A stretch of DNA of 64,000 bases from Apodemus sylvaticus (GCF_947179515.1 NC_067478.1:4253224-4317223); one strand, 5' to 3'; shown: positions 1-11,579, counted from the stretch's first letter. Program-made: numbers and translations. Notes: generated by a model not told the origin, from the sequence alone.

Positions 1-122
1 GGTTAGTTAGGGGAAGAAGTGCCAACTGGGGACATATGTCACTACTGACCCTGCTGCCCCTGCTAATTGTGGGCATGAGAGTTCCTACCTGAACAGTAGG
101 GTTTTCTTTATTTCATGTCCTA

Positions 123-123
<1 letters not shown>

Positions 124-154
<31 letters not shown>
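124..154. repeat. (CA)n microsatellite
   Basis: Uninterrupted CA dinucleotides. The surrounding 1-390 shows nothing else recognisable. Confidence 0.95.
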
Positions 155-156
<2 letters not shown>

Positions 157-394
157 CTGCTTAAGATTCCATCATGTTCCATGAATTATCACCTTCCGTC
201 TGTCAAAAACAATGAAAATCCCACCTTCCCTGTGATGACAGCTTAATTTTTCATGCACAGACTGCCATCTCTTTTTTAAAAAAATGTCGTGGAATAAGCA
301 AAAGAAAGTTATATGCATATATATGTGCATATATGTATATGTAGGGAGAGATATGTGGTGGTGAAGGCTCTGGGGTCCAAAACAGTGCAGTGCA

Positions 395-525
395 TGGAAT
401 CATGGAATGCCCGGAGCTGGAGTTACAAGTGTCTGTGAACCATCTGAAATTGGTGCTGGGAACTGAACTTGGGTCCTCCACAAAAACTGCAAGTGCTTTT
501 GACCACTGAGTCACCTCCCCCAACC
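395..525 (-). repeat. B2/B3 SINE, antisense
   Basis: Reads GGTGCTGGGAACTGAACTTG... then CCACTGAGTCACCTC, the reverse complement of a B2/B3 head. Diverged. Confidence 0.75.
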
Positions 526-675
526 CAAGCCCTGTGTAATCCCTGAGCCACCCCATCCAGCCCCACCCCATGGTGAGATGGCTTGCCATCACCTTTTGTG
601 TGGTGTTTGGGGTAGAGACCAGGACCTTGTGCATGTTAGATGGGTGTTCTGCCACCAGGCTAGATTCCTAGTCTA

Positions 676-1274
676 AACTATTGTAATCCATTCTCCACAT
701 TCTGTTGTTGGGTTTGGGGTGGAGCCTACAAAAACACAAGTCAGTTCAGACACAGAACCTTAAGAGTGAAAACTTTATTTTCTGAGCATTCAGAGAGGAG
801 GCCAGTTTGGGATCTGAGCCCCATCCCCAAAGGGACATTGTACCACATTTTTATAGGATGGGAACACAAAGCAAAGGGAGCAGGGTGGGCTGTTACATTG
901 GCCAGTTAATGGTGGTGACTGGGCCTTATCCAGTCACCTGGTTTCAGGGTCCTCCAGTCAGCTTTTGCAGCCACATTCCTCCTGGACTCTAGTCTGGAAT
1001 TTGGGATTAAGGGGACAAAGGAGTGGGCAAACTGCACAGGGTCAACTAAGTCACGACAGGAAGCACACTGATGACTTGTGAGCCTTAGGTCAGATAATGG
1101 GGTAACAGCATCTCCTCTTACCCTCCTGCCTGGCAAACAGACAAACACGACACATCAGAGGAAGCAGGAGAGGAGTGGGGCCTGGGGCCTGGGAACATGG
1201 AGCCTGTTTTGACCCTGCCAGCAAGATGGAACTTGTTCCTGAGATGGCTGAACTCAGGAAAGCACTTCCTAACA
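676..1274 (-). mobile_element. ERV LTR, copy A (antisense)
   Basis: Reading on the - strand, it starts TGTTAGGAAG, has a CCAAT box, TATAAAAA and AATAAAG before a GT-rich end, and finishes near GGATTACA, which is LTR architecture. It is almost identical to the + strand copy at 9654-10250. A purine-rich tract (1275-1297 read on the - strand) lies directly upstream of its TG, like a polypurine tract, suggesting a 3' LTR attached to internal sequence at higher coordinates. Apparent 80-residue ORFs inside are incidental. Confidence 0.75.
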
Positions 1275-4200
1275 CCCCGCCCCAACCTCCATCTTTATGT
1301 ACCTGAATCAAGTGTTTGATGTTCTGCCTCCTGTTTGGTTCCTTTTGACTTAGCATTTCAGCTTGGTAGGTGGGGGACAAGGGACGAAGTTCTCTCCTCT
1401 GTAACTACTTCCAGCTGACATTAGGACGTTGTTATTAGGAACCCAGGAAGGCTGAAAGGCTAGTCAGAGGCTGCAGTGGGGCATTTATCAGAAGCAGCTG
1501 ATGGGCTGATCCAGTGGGAAGACCAGGAGCAATCACATCAGCTGGGCTGGTTTGCTGGCTTTCAGTAGTGCAGACAGCTCAGCATCTCCCGGTCCACGGG
1601 TGATCCCTGGGTGGAGTCTGTCAGGCCGGTGACAGTCTGCTGAGATAATATAGACTAGGGACAGAAGTTAAGACTGCCTGGTGACTGGGAAAGGTAAGGG
1701 ATTCTAAGACCCAGGGGGAAATCCCATGTTCAAGGACAGGCAGGTGTACTTATCTGGAGTCCATTTGCTATGTGGCTGGTAGACCCAAGTCTTGATGTTT
1801 TTTGATTCGCTGATGCTTATGTGAATTTTAGTATACAAAAGGATGTATATTAGTATTACCATCTATATGTATTGAAATCCATATTTTAGACAAAGCATAT
1901 TAATGAATGTAAGACAGCAGGAATACATTTATGCCTTTGAAACCTAGTAAAGGCTATAGATTTGGGTTAGAAAGCATGACCATTTTTATCCCAGTCCAGA
2001 GAGCTAGATATACACATCGAACAGAGATGATTTTAGCACAGGGAGAAGCACCTTTAAGTCTATATTCAGAAGGCAACCAAAGAGAATTTAAAATCTTGAG
2101 CTTGTGACTGAGTTGTTAGGCGCCAGTGCTCTACCAGCTTATCAGAACTCCGTTGATTAATGTTAGAATTCTGAACTTTTGGAATCTTAGTATGACAATA
2201 GCGGGGTGGGGGGCGGAGGGGGGAGAAATGAAACATTTTCCATTTGTCATGTATCTTAAATCATTTTCTTATATCTCCTCAACTTGTGTTTAATTTTTAA
2301 AGCATCTTTTTAGACCCTCCAGCCCTCATAACTTCCATCACCAACCTTAAAACACTTTCTCAGACCCTCCAAGTTAAGTCTCAGAACTTTTAAAAACTTT
2401 TTTTCTTAGATATTTTATTTGCATTTCAGAACTCTTATTTCCCAAACGTAAAACACTTCTTTAGATCCTCAGAACTTAATCTTTCATGTCCTCAGAACTT
2501 ACATTAACTATTATTTTTTTCCTATCCAATAATTTCCCAGGAGACACAGGTCGTTGATCATGGGGCGCAGTCACCAAAATGAAGGAATAGTAAAAAGTTA
2601 CATTGAAATCTGTTCATCTTTTAACACCAGCTGTAAGCAAGGCACACCCATTTGTCTTTTTTAATATAAGAGACTTTCTAAACTATTGGATTGACTAATG
2701 GTCTAACACACTGCTAGATTACCTTGGGGAAGGAGCTAGTTACATGTTCATTAGGTGTCAAGTTATAGTTAAATGATACTTTGTAATCTAAATGGCCTGT
2801 GTATCAGTTAATGACAGAGCCTAGTCCATATTCCATTACCCAGACAGTTGCCCAGGCTCCTGCATCTCTATGGCATTGAGAGCAGAGGCAGTCTCTGGCT
2901 ATCAGGCCCAGAAGATGAAGAGGCTTTTCCTGTGGAGGACGAACATGGGAGAGACTGACCTGACCTTGTCTAGAGCACTGTGTGGCAATCAATTCTCCTG
3001 TGTCCTCTGTTTGTCCACAGCTCAGGCCAGGCTGTGGCAGCAGGCAAGGCACTGGGGCAGTTATGCCCAGTGGTTATCATACCACACTCCAGGTGGGGAC
3101 CTTTGTGGTTGTGCCTATCTCTTCTCGGAGACCTTGGGGAGTCACTGTTAGGATTTGGGAGTCTCTGTCTGTCATGGTAAGTTTAAACATAGAAATGCCA
3201 CATTCACCAGATCTGACAGATGTGAGGGCTATTTCCCACCAAGCATATCTGAGTTAAACAATCTCTGTTCTAAATCATACCTTGCAAACAAAATAGGAGA
3301 CCAAATAAATCTTAAACTTGCAATTAATTATATTAATATATTCAAACAAATAAAATATATTCAAAATAAATAAAAATATATTCAAATATATTTTTGAACA
3401 TGTTAAAGGCTTTTATCATTTTTAAAGTTACTATCAATTTGTATTTTTTTAAATTATAGAACTTCTCATGAGACCAGGACTTTAGGTTCCATGGTTTTGA
3501 GCTGAAGCTCTTATAATATAAAAATAAAATTTTTTCATCTATAAACATAGTTCATAAAGAGACTGGGAACTTTTCTGATCTTTATACATGCATATCTTTA
3601 TAAAACATGTTTTCTGTATGATTAAATTTATAAAAAACCTACAGCTTATAAAATCTAAAGCATATTATAGTTTAATAACTGCAAAATCAAGGCTAACCAT
3701 ATTTTTGACCGTTTTAATTTTGTAAACCTCTAAAAATTTAAAAGGTTTAAAATCTCTCAATTGTGTTTTATAATATTAAAATAAAAGTGCCGTCGGAAGA
3801 GTGAAGACACAGAACATGAGCATAATTTTCAGAAGGCAAAGCCAGGTTCTAACAGTGTGAAAAACTTAGTTATTTCTAAAATTAATGCCAAGTGGGTTAT
3901 TCTGTGTTACAAAGTTTGGTTGTCAACAAGAAAAGTTCTGTACAAATGCATGGAGATACAGCTATAACACCTCATTAAAGAAACATTGTTTCAAATCCTA
4001 CCTTTTATAAGTCTGGTTTGTAAGACAGGACAGGAGTTACATAAAAATATTATCCCATTTTAAAAGTATCTTTGAAGACCTGTCTCCTTGGTCCCCTCAT
4101 GCCCTGCATTGTCCAGAGTGGCTCCAACCCCCAAGATACTCGTTTTAAACTATCTTTTTGTTACAGATGTTAGATTTTTAACCATACACACCTTATAAGC

Positions 4201-4330
4201 CAATTATCTATAGCCAAGACATGTAGAAATAGTAAGCTTAGATTCAAGACTGGTCAGAAATAGGAATGTAGTGGCCACACACATTTAAGACAGACAAAAC
4301 TTTCCTTTCTCTTGTCATCATATCAAGGGA
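1275..4330 (-). other. AT-rich stretch without genes; possible decayed ERV interior
   Basis: No gene is seen. The stretch is AT-rich, with a loosely repeated CTCAGAACTT motif at 2290-2520. The purine tract next to LTR copy A suggests part of this could be degraded retroviral interior in antisense, but I see no gag, pol or env similarity. Treat the ERV reading as inference. Confidence 0.25.
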
Positions 4331-4334
4331 GGGG

Positions 4335-4690
4335 CACCTTGCCTCTTGTTGGCTCCAACTGACCCACGAAGAGAGGAGAAGGGTTGATTTGGTTTACTCT
4401 CTCACAGTTCATCATCCAAGATGGTCAGGGCAGGATCCTGGAAGGAGGGGCTGCTGCAGAGGCCATGGAAGGATGCTGCTTCCTGGCTTTCTCAGCCTTC
4501 TCTTTTAGAGAACCCAGTCCACCGGCCCAGGGATGGCATGGCCCATCATTGGCTGGGCCCTCCCCCACTGATGACTAGTGAAAAAAGTGCACTCCAGCTG
4601 GATCTTACCGAGGCATTTTCTCAATCCAGCTTCCCTCCTTTCAAATGACTCTGGCTGCGCCAAGCTGAGTTAAGATTAGCTAGCTCAGAT
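4335..4690 (-). repeat. L1-type 3' repeat (rodent), antisense
   Basis: Shares the GGCTGGGCCCTCCCCCACTG core and the CATTTTCTCAATCCAG block with 8360-8755. This is a rodent repeat family that I take as an L1 (Lx-like) 3' end; the exact family name is uncertain. Confidence 0.6.
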
Positions 4691-4764
4691 GCTCTAGGCT
4701 CCATGCTGAAGCCCAGAGGTGCAAGTGGTTTTGTCTCTCTACCAGGAGCTCTGAGGGGTGGGCA

Positions 4765-5620
4765 CACAAGCTCAGATGGCGGGACATGGTTACAAATGGG
4801 AAGACAACAGCATTGAAGACCATTTTCAAAATTCTAGAATACTTGGAAGGAAGTCTTACCAGAGAAAAACCCTGAGTATGCTCAGTGTGGTAAAGCCTCT
4901 ACATGTCACAGTGGTCTTCAACGCCATGAAGGAATTTGTACTGGAGAGAAACCCTAAGACTGTCATCAATGTGGTAAAGCCTTTGCACAAGAGAGCAGTC
5001 TCCAAATGAATGAAAGAACACTTACTGGCGAGAAACCTTATGAATGTAATCAATGTGATAAAGCCTTTTCACAATCCAGTAGTCTCCAAATGAATAAAGA
5101 ACAAATACAATCAATGTGGTAAAATGTCGGGCCTTGAGGAAAGACCTGAGCCTGACTTGATTTTTGAGACCCATATCTCTCACTTCCACTTAAGAATGAC
5201 TCAGCACGACCTTTGGTGAGACTGCTCCTGCCTAGCTACCTCTAACATAAGATAAAGCCATTGGTCCCACTCGGTCACCCTGTAGCCCTAGTCACCTCAC
5301 TCTACTCCGTCCTCCCCACCTCCCTATCTTGCCCATAGAAGTGAGGGCGCCGTAAGAAGTTCCTGCTTCCACAAGACTTCCTGCCTTTGGTGGTTCTTCT
5401 TGGGTCGCTGACACTATCCCGCTCAGCACCCGGAGAGCGCAGCGGGTCTAGGCTTCTCTCCTCACAGTTATCTGCCGACAAAAGAACAGACAGTAAAAAC
5501 CTTTGCATTCACATATATTGTCAAAACCGTAGAGACCACATAACTGTAGAAAACCCCTGTGAATCCAAGAATAAAGTAAAGCTTTTTCACAATAGGTCAT
5601 CTCTGAAGCCATAAAAGCAT
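4765..5620 (+). pseudogene. C2H2 (KRAB-type) zinc-finger pseudogene, interrupted by a solo LTR
   Basis: Two blocks, 4765-5124 and 5499-5620, carry decayed Krueppel zinc-finger repeats. Recognisable pieces, reading across frames, are GYKWEDNSIEDHFQNSRIL (a spacer typical of rodent KRAB-ZNF proteins), QCGKA, TGEKP linkers, and the best finger, TGEKPYECNQCDKAFSQSSS, at about 5025-5085. In-frame stops, frameshifts and lost histidines make it non-functional. No introns or KRAB box are visible, so it is probably a retrocopy fragment. An ERV LTR (5125-5492) splits a finger right after the QCGK motif. Confidence 0.8.
5125..5492. mobile_element. Solo ERVK-like LTR with 6-bp target duplication
   Basis: A 368-bp element starting TGTCGGG and ending AGACA. 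It is flanked by perfect GTAAAA duplications at 5119-5124 and 5493-5498. A TG...CA structure plus a 6-bp duplication is typical of class II (ERVK) LTRs. There is no internal sequence, so it is a solo LTR left by LTR-LTR recombination. The subfamily is not assigned. Confidence 0.8.
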
Positions 5621-6545
5621 ACATACCAGGGAGGCAGTGACGTGTTTCCTCCAGTAGGGGTGGCATTTACTAAATCTTTCCAAATGATACCACGAATTGA
5701 GAAGGGTTGGTTTTAGGAGTTCAAGTCCACACGCTTGCTTTTTTTGGAAGTGAACCAATTCACGAGGAAGGAAAGCCCTGTAGATAAGCCCGCAGATGCC
5801 TCATCTAGGCTGCACAAATGAAGGCTTACGTCAGAAAAACAGTGATGAGTGCAAATTGTGTTTTAGGGATTTGTTTTAATGTTAGTCATGTGCTGTTAGT
5901 GTGTCTTTCTGTGGGTACATGCATGTGCATGCTGGTTACCAAGAAGGTGAGACTCTTAATATTCTTGTAGGAGGGATTAAAGGAAGTTGTCAAAAACTTG
6001 ACCTTGGACCCGGGAATGAAGTTGTCTTAACTTCTGAGCCGGGACCCTAGTTCTCTAAATATCATAAAGCCTTTCTACATAATCTTCACATCATGAAATT
6101 GGAAAGCACTCATACGAGGCAAAACTCTGTACATGTAACAATTTGCTGAAGATGTTCTTTTCAGTTTCAAGACAAAAGATCTCATTTCATCTCTTTTTCT
6201 TAACCTTGAAGGAAGTAAATGACTTACCATATTTACTCAAGTGTGATGCCAGAGGTCAACATTGCCGTTGGTATTTCAAACCTTTCAGATTAAGTAATGA
6301 AGTTTATTGTATGTGTGGTAAATCCATTTACTGAAGTTTGGTGGTTCTCATGCTCTCATTGGATTCTGTTCATTTGTTGTCATTTTATTTGCTGATACAA
6401 ATTTTTCTGCTAAAATGTATCGAATGGACTCTCATCATCTAAGTGGTCCATTGTTCCTTTCAATAAAGGGCAGTCCATGGGGTGGGGGGAAAAGAGTAGC
6501 TAGCACAATTGACCCCTTGTCAACACACAAAGCCTCACTATCAAG
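5621..6545 (+). pseudogene. Further degenerate zinc-finger-like remnants
   Basis: Weak traces continue downstream. Around 6065-6125 the + strand reads HKAFLHNLHIMKLESTHTR-like, resembling finger plus linker, and 6305-6325 reads YCMCGKSI. The stretch between (5640-6050) shows only scattered similarity. It is read as the decayed tail of the same zinc-finger retrocopy or a second copy. Confidence is low, and the remaining bases show nothing recognisable. Confidence 0.35.
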
Positions 6546-7245
6546 CCACAACCCTTTCCTTTTTTCATTATTTATTTATTCACTTTACATCCTGATTTCT
6601 ACCCTCTCCTCCCACCCCATCTCCCTCACACAGTCCCTTCCCCCATCCCCTTCTCTTGAATAGGGGGAACACCCACTCTGGGTATCAAACCACCTTCGCA
6701 TATGAAATCCCTGCAGGACCAGGTGCATCTTTTCCCACTGAGGTCAGACAAGGACGCTCAGTTTTGGGAACGGGATCCACAGACAGGCAACAACTTTAGC
6801 AACAGCCCCCCTTCAATTGTTGGGGGAAACCCTTCCTGTCTTATTCACCTCCAAGATCTTACATTAAGAACATAAATAACTTTAGGGGGCTCCCAGAGAG
6901 TGAAATACCAACCCAACAGCATACAAGGGCTGGACCTGGGCCTCCTGCGCATATGTAGCAGATGTGCAGCTTGGTCTTCATGTAGATTCCCCAACAACTG
7001 GAGTCGGGGCTGTTCCTGACTCTTGCCTGCCTGTAGATACTAGAGATTCTCCTGAGAGAAGTCTTGTTTGGCCTCAGTGGGAGAGGATAGCTCTAGTCTT
7101 CAGGGATTTGAGGTGCCAGGTGGGTTGGTACCCAGGTGAGACCTCCTCCTTCTCAGAGGTGAATGGGAATGGGGAATGAGGAGAGGTCACATGTGGCTGA
7201 AATCAGGAAGTAAATATATTAATTAATGGAAAAACAAAACAAAAA
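6545..7245. repeat. L1 3'-end fragments in both orientations
   Basis: 6545-6850 resembles an antisense L1 3' UTR (C-rich CCTCCCACC stretch, then GGACCAGGTGCATC and GAGGTCAGACAAGG). 6880-7245 resembles a sense L1 3' UTR (CCCAACAACTGGAGTCGGG, GGCCTCAGTGGGAGAGGAT, GAGGTGCCAGG). Both are diverged. Confidence 0.65.
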
Positions 7246-7329
7246 TAGATAACTTTAAGAGTTGCACAATTTTTACAAATTTAAACACACTAAAATTTCA
7301 GTCTCTTTAAAATAGCCAATTTCTTTCTA

Positions 7330-8755
7330 TGTCCAAAATCTTTTAAAACTCAAAGTCTTAACTGTGGGCTCCAGGAAAAGCACAATAAAATACTTTCTTA
7401 TTTCAAGAGGGATATGCCCTAGGCATAGTCACAATCTGAACAAAGCAAAACCAAACTCCCAGAGTGTAAATAAGTCAATGTCCAATACCTGGGGCTCACT
7501 CACGACCTTCTGGGCTCCTCCAAAGGGCTTGGTCACTCTCCCAGCTCTGCAGCACACACAACGCATCCTATAGCTCCTGGATGGCTCCGTACCCCTGCCG
7601 TTTCTCTTCTCAGTGGTCATCCGTGCTTCTGGTATCTCCAAAATGCTGGGTCTTCTACAACTGGGTGGCACATTCACCAAGAGCCTCTCACAGACTGTCT
7701 TCATTGTGCCAAGTCTCAACTTTTTTGCATGATCCCTTCAGTTCTGGAACTTTCAACTGCCACAGAGGCTTCGTCTTTACCAATGGCCTCTCCTGGCCTC
7801 TCACAGCACCCAGTCTCAGCTGCTGTCCATGACCCATTCATGCCTTCAAAACCAGTACCACCTGGGAGAGTCTTAAACTACCAAGTCATTTGAGTGTCAG
7901 CATGAGGTACAGTCTTGGCCACCTCTGCAACTTGTATGCTGAATCTCAAACATTTTCTAGATCCCACCTCAACATGGCTGGTCTCACAGCATTCTCCAGG
8001 TCCAGCTGACCAGCACCGAGTATCCCAGCAACACAAAGGTTTCACTTCCGTAGATCTGGTATCTTGTTAATCATACCCGATTCTTCAACCTCAGCTAACC
8101 AGAACCAGCGAATATTAACTCAAAATAACAAATGGCCTAGACAGTCTTTAAACTTCCCTCTGAGACGCCACAGCCAGGCCTCCAGCATCCGCCCTGCTCT
8201 CAACAGCCTTATCTTCCAGGCTCCCACAGAACAGCTCACTGAGTTCTTTGAATCAATGCCTTTTCTAGGCCAATGTTCCAAAGTCTTTGCAAAGTCCTCC
8301 CCAAAACATGGCCAGGTCTACCACAACAGTGCTCCCTGTCTGGTACCAACTTGCCTTTGTTGGGGTTTCTATTGCTGCAAGGAAACACCATGACCAAAAA
8401 GCAAGTTGAGGAGGAAAGGGTTTGTTAGGCTTACACTTCCACAGTACCTTTCATCATCAAAGGAAGTCTGGGCAGGTACACAAACAGGGCAGGAACCTCA
8501 GGGCAGGAACGGGGACAGAGACCATGGAAGGGGGCTGCTTACGGGCTCAGTCCCCATGGCTTGCTCAGTTTGCTTTCTTATAGAGTCCAGGACCACCAGC
8601 CCAGGGATGGCCCCACCCCCTATGGGCGGGGCCCTCCCCCATCAACCACTAATGAAGAATATGCCTTACACCTGGATCTGGTGAGGCGGTTTCTCAATTC
8701 AGGTTCGCTCTTTCGGATGACTCTAGCGTGTGTCAAGTTAACATAAAACTAGTCA
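7330..8755 (-). repeat. Rodent L1-type repeat, long antisense copy
   Basis: A contiguous 1.4-kb block ending with GTTTCTATTGCTGCAAGG and a terminal GTCAAGTTAACATAAAAC. The same tail recurs at 4335, 26550, 37455 and 50320. No intact ORF. Confidence 0.6.
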
Positions 8756-8759
8756 GCCC

Positions 8760-9050
8760 ACCTATCTTTAACGTTTTGAGGAACTCCTAAGCCTTTCCCC
8801 ACAATGGCCACACCATTTTCCATTCCCACCAGCCAGGACAGGGGTTCCAGCTCTCCACAGCTGGATAGATCCTCACATCTGTTTTCTTCCATATCGTGAT
8901 TTATGCCTTTCTAGGGGATAATACCTCGTTCGAGTTATTTGCATTTCCTTGGTGACAAAGGATGTGAATATATTTTCATGTGTGTATTGGACACTTCTTA
9001 GGAGAAATGGCTATTGCACAGTTTCTTTTTGTTGTAAGAGATATTTCCGT
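8760..9050 (-). repeat. L1 ORF2 fragment, antisense
   Basis: Reads like reverse-complement L1 ORF2 (AATGGCCACACCATTTTCCA, then TTTGCATTTCCTTGGTGAC, then GAGAAATGGCTATTGCACAG). Confidence 0.7.
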
Positions 9051-9055
9051 ATCTT

Positions 9056-9560
9056 AGGTGTGTGTGTGTGTGTGTGTGTGCACATTTGTGCCACAGCATG
9101 CATGTGGAGACTAGAGGACAACTTAGGGGACTCAGTTCTCTCTCTACCATGTGACACCTTGGTCTTGAGTTCAGGTTGTCAGGCCTAGCACCAAGTGTCC
9201 CTACCCACTGGGCCATCTTGCCAGTCCTGCTTTTTGTGTATGGGAGTTTTGCCTGTGGGTGTGCCTATGTACCACATGCATGCATCTTGTCCTCAGATAT
9301 CAGAAGGGGGCATTAGATTCTCCAGACCTTGAGTTACAAATGACTGTGAGACACCACAGGGTGCTAGGAACCAAACTTAAGTCCTCTGCAAGAACAACAA
9401 GTACTCTTAGCCACTGAGCCATCTCTACAGCCTCCTGCCTTTGTCTTTGAGACAGGATCGTTATGTAGCCCTGGCAGCGGCGGGCAGGTATTCACAATGG
9501 TCTGCATTAGCCTCCCAAGAGCTGAGACCACAGGCGTGCACCACTCACCAGATACATAGT
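9056..9560 (-). repeat. SINE cluster: B3, B3, B1 (all antisense) with GT run
   Basis: A GT run at 9058-9080 leads into a B3 ending CACTGGGCCATCTTGCCAGT (about 9225). A second B3 ends CACTGAGCCATCTCTACAGC (about 9432), and a B1 remnant starts TTTGAGACAGGATCG (about 9447). Confidence 0.75.
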
Positions 9561-9653
9561 ACTCTCCTTATTTTTTCCCCTAACACCCTGTCTAGAGTTG
9601 TTGAAGACAGTTCATTTAGCATGTTTATTATTTTCCCTGTAAAGAAAAGAACA

Positions 9654-10250
9654 TATTAGGAGATTGTTTCCTGAGTTCAGCCATCTCAGGAACAAGTTCC
9701 ATCTTGCTGGCAGGGTCAAAACAGGCTCCATGTTCCCAGGCCCCAGGCCCCACTCCTCTCCTGCTTCCTCTGATGTGTCGTGTTTGTCTGTTTGCCAGGC
9801 AGGGGGGTAAGAGGAGATGCTGTTACCCCGTTATCTGACCTAAGGCTCACAAGTCATCAGTGTGCTTCCTGTCGTGACTTAGTTGACCGTGTGCAGTTTG
9901 CCCACTCCTTTGTCCCCTTAATCCCAAATTCCAGACTAGAGTCCAGGAGGAATGTGGCTGCAAAAGCTGACTGGAGGACCCTGAAACCAGGTGACTGGAT
10001 AAGGCCCAGTCACCACCATTAACTGGCCAATGTAACAGCCCACCCTGCTCCCTTTGCTTTGTGTTCCCAACCTATAAAAATGTGGTACAATGTCCCTTTG
10101 GGGATGGGGCTCAGATCCCAAACTCGTCTCCTCTCTGAATGCTCAGAAAATAAAGTTTTCACTCTTAAGGTTCTGTGTCTGAAGTGACTTGTGTTTTTGT
10201 AGGCTCCACCCCAAACCCAACCACAGAATGTGGAGAACGGATTACAATAC
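9654..10250 (+). mobile_element. ERV LTR, copy B (sense)
   Basis: The same LTR as 676-1274 but on the + strand: CCAAT at about 10026, CCTATAAAAA at about 10072 and AATAAAG at about 10149. About nine mismatches are counted by eye over some 580 aligned bases. No clear target duplication or internal sequence is seen beside it, so it is probably solo. Confidence 0.75.
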
Positions 10251-10264
10251 TTTAAATACAAATA

Positions 10265-10435
10265 AACAAAACAGAAGTGGGGCTACATGCACAAAGCCCT
10301 GGATTTGACCCCAGCACTGTCTCACTCAGGGAAGTGAAGGGAGGATTAAATTTCAGGTTATCTTCACAACAAGCTTGGGCTATGGAAGACCCTGTCTCAA
10401 TACTAAATAAATAAATAAAAATTTAAAAAGGAAGG
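10265..10435 (+). repeat. B4/ID-type SINE
   Basis: Contains GCACAAAGCCCTGGATTTGA and CCAGCACTG, then AGACCCTGTCTCAATAC and an A-rich tail. Confidence 0.65.
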
Positions 10436-10500
10436 GATTTAAAGCCTTCTTGGCTCTTACAAATCGCCTTTCCCTATCTACAGTTGATATAGCCTGCCTG

Positions 10501-10682
10501 TCACATGTATGCAACCTGTCTCTCCCCCTGGTCACATGCATGCAAACTCTCTCCCCACCCCATCACATGCATGCAACCTGTCTCTCTTCCTGTCACATGC
10601 ATGCAACCTACCTCTCCACCTGTCAGGTGCATGCAACCTGTCTCTCCACTGGTCACATGCATACAATCTGTCTCTCCCTAGA
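10501..10682 (+). repeat. 30/31-bp minisatellite, six units
   Basis: Units begin TCACATGCATGCAACCTGTC at 10501, 10532, 10563, 10593, 10623 and 10653, with point variation. No host repeat recognised. Confidence 0.9.
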
Positions 10683-11325
10683 GTGCGTCACAATAAAGAC
10701 AGAACTGGTAAAGAATGCTATATTCAGCAGATGGCAGTAGCACAAAGCAGATTTTTGCACTGTTTTACATTCTCAGTGTTGTAGCTTTAGGCGCGGGACA
10801 CAGCCCCAGGGTTTAAGCCTCCAGGCTAGGCCTGAGGGCAGCATTACATTGTCTAGAGCCAAATGCCTTCCTGTGCTGAGCCCACCTTCAGGCTTCTCCC
10901 ACGGAGCCCTCTCACCTAGAACTCGCACCGCTAACTCCTATTTCTGACTTCAGGGAGACCTCATTACTGAACATACATTATTGGACACGCACAATTGCAA
11001 GTCAAGAAGCAGAGGTCAGCACACGCGAGCAGTCACTGGAATAGGTCCCTGCCCAGCTGGCTCCACTCGCGGCTTGCTGTAGCCCCTCAATGGCGCTCTC
11101 GCCCAAGCTGTGATCACTATGCCAACCGACCGCAAAGTGAGCTCGCACGTGCGCGACAACAGATGCAGGGCTTCCCCAAGGGAGGTGGAAATGATGGCTC
11201 GGGGATGCGGTAATTATTAGAAAGTCTCCAAGGAAATGAGGGCTCCGGCAGAATGTCTGCTTACAGCCGAAGGAAGGAAAGGCAGCGACAGAAGGAAGCT
11301 CAAGGAGGGTCCTGGAGAAGCCCTT
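10683..11325. other. Unique sequence, no gene seen
   Basis: A mildly CpG-containing patch lies at about 11020-11170, but there is no island-scale density, no convincing exon and no SINE. A 134-codon antisense ORF here has no recognisable domain. Confidence 0.5.
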
Positions 11326-11329
11326 GACC

Positions 11330-11515
11330 ATTTTGCAGAGTTTCCCTGGAGGAAGCTGGAGGAGATGCTTAAAGTGGTTCCCAGCACCCATATGGCAGCT
11401 CACCATCTGTCACTCCAGTCCCAGGGGAAGTCCAGCGCCCTCTTCTGGTTCCTGTAGGCACTGCATGCATATGGGACATTCGTACACATAAAAATAAATC
11501 TTAAAAAAAAAAAGA
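11330..11515 (+). repeat. B2/B3 SINE, 3' part
   Basis: Contains CACCATCTGTCACTCCAG and CCAGCGCCCTCTTCTGG, followed by AAAAATAAATCTTAAAAAAA. Confidence 0.75.
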
Positions 11516-11579
11516 AAAACTAGTTGTAAAGGTCAAATAATAAGCAAAGGTGTCATAGCTATCTTTCTAAAGTGTATTT

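Noticed and set aside
906..1148. 80-residue ORF identical in plan to one at 9780-10022
   Set aside because: The conservation reflects two young copies of one LTR, not a gene. The frame covers the LTR U3 region only.
11020..11170. CpG-containing patch as a CpG island promoter
   Set aside because: Too short and too sparse in CpG, with no exon or donor nearby.
11002..11406. 134-codon antisense ORF in unique DNA
   Set aside because: No domain, repeats or splice signals. It overlaps the start of a SINE.
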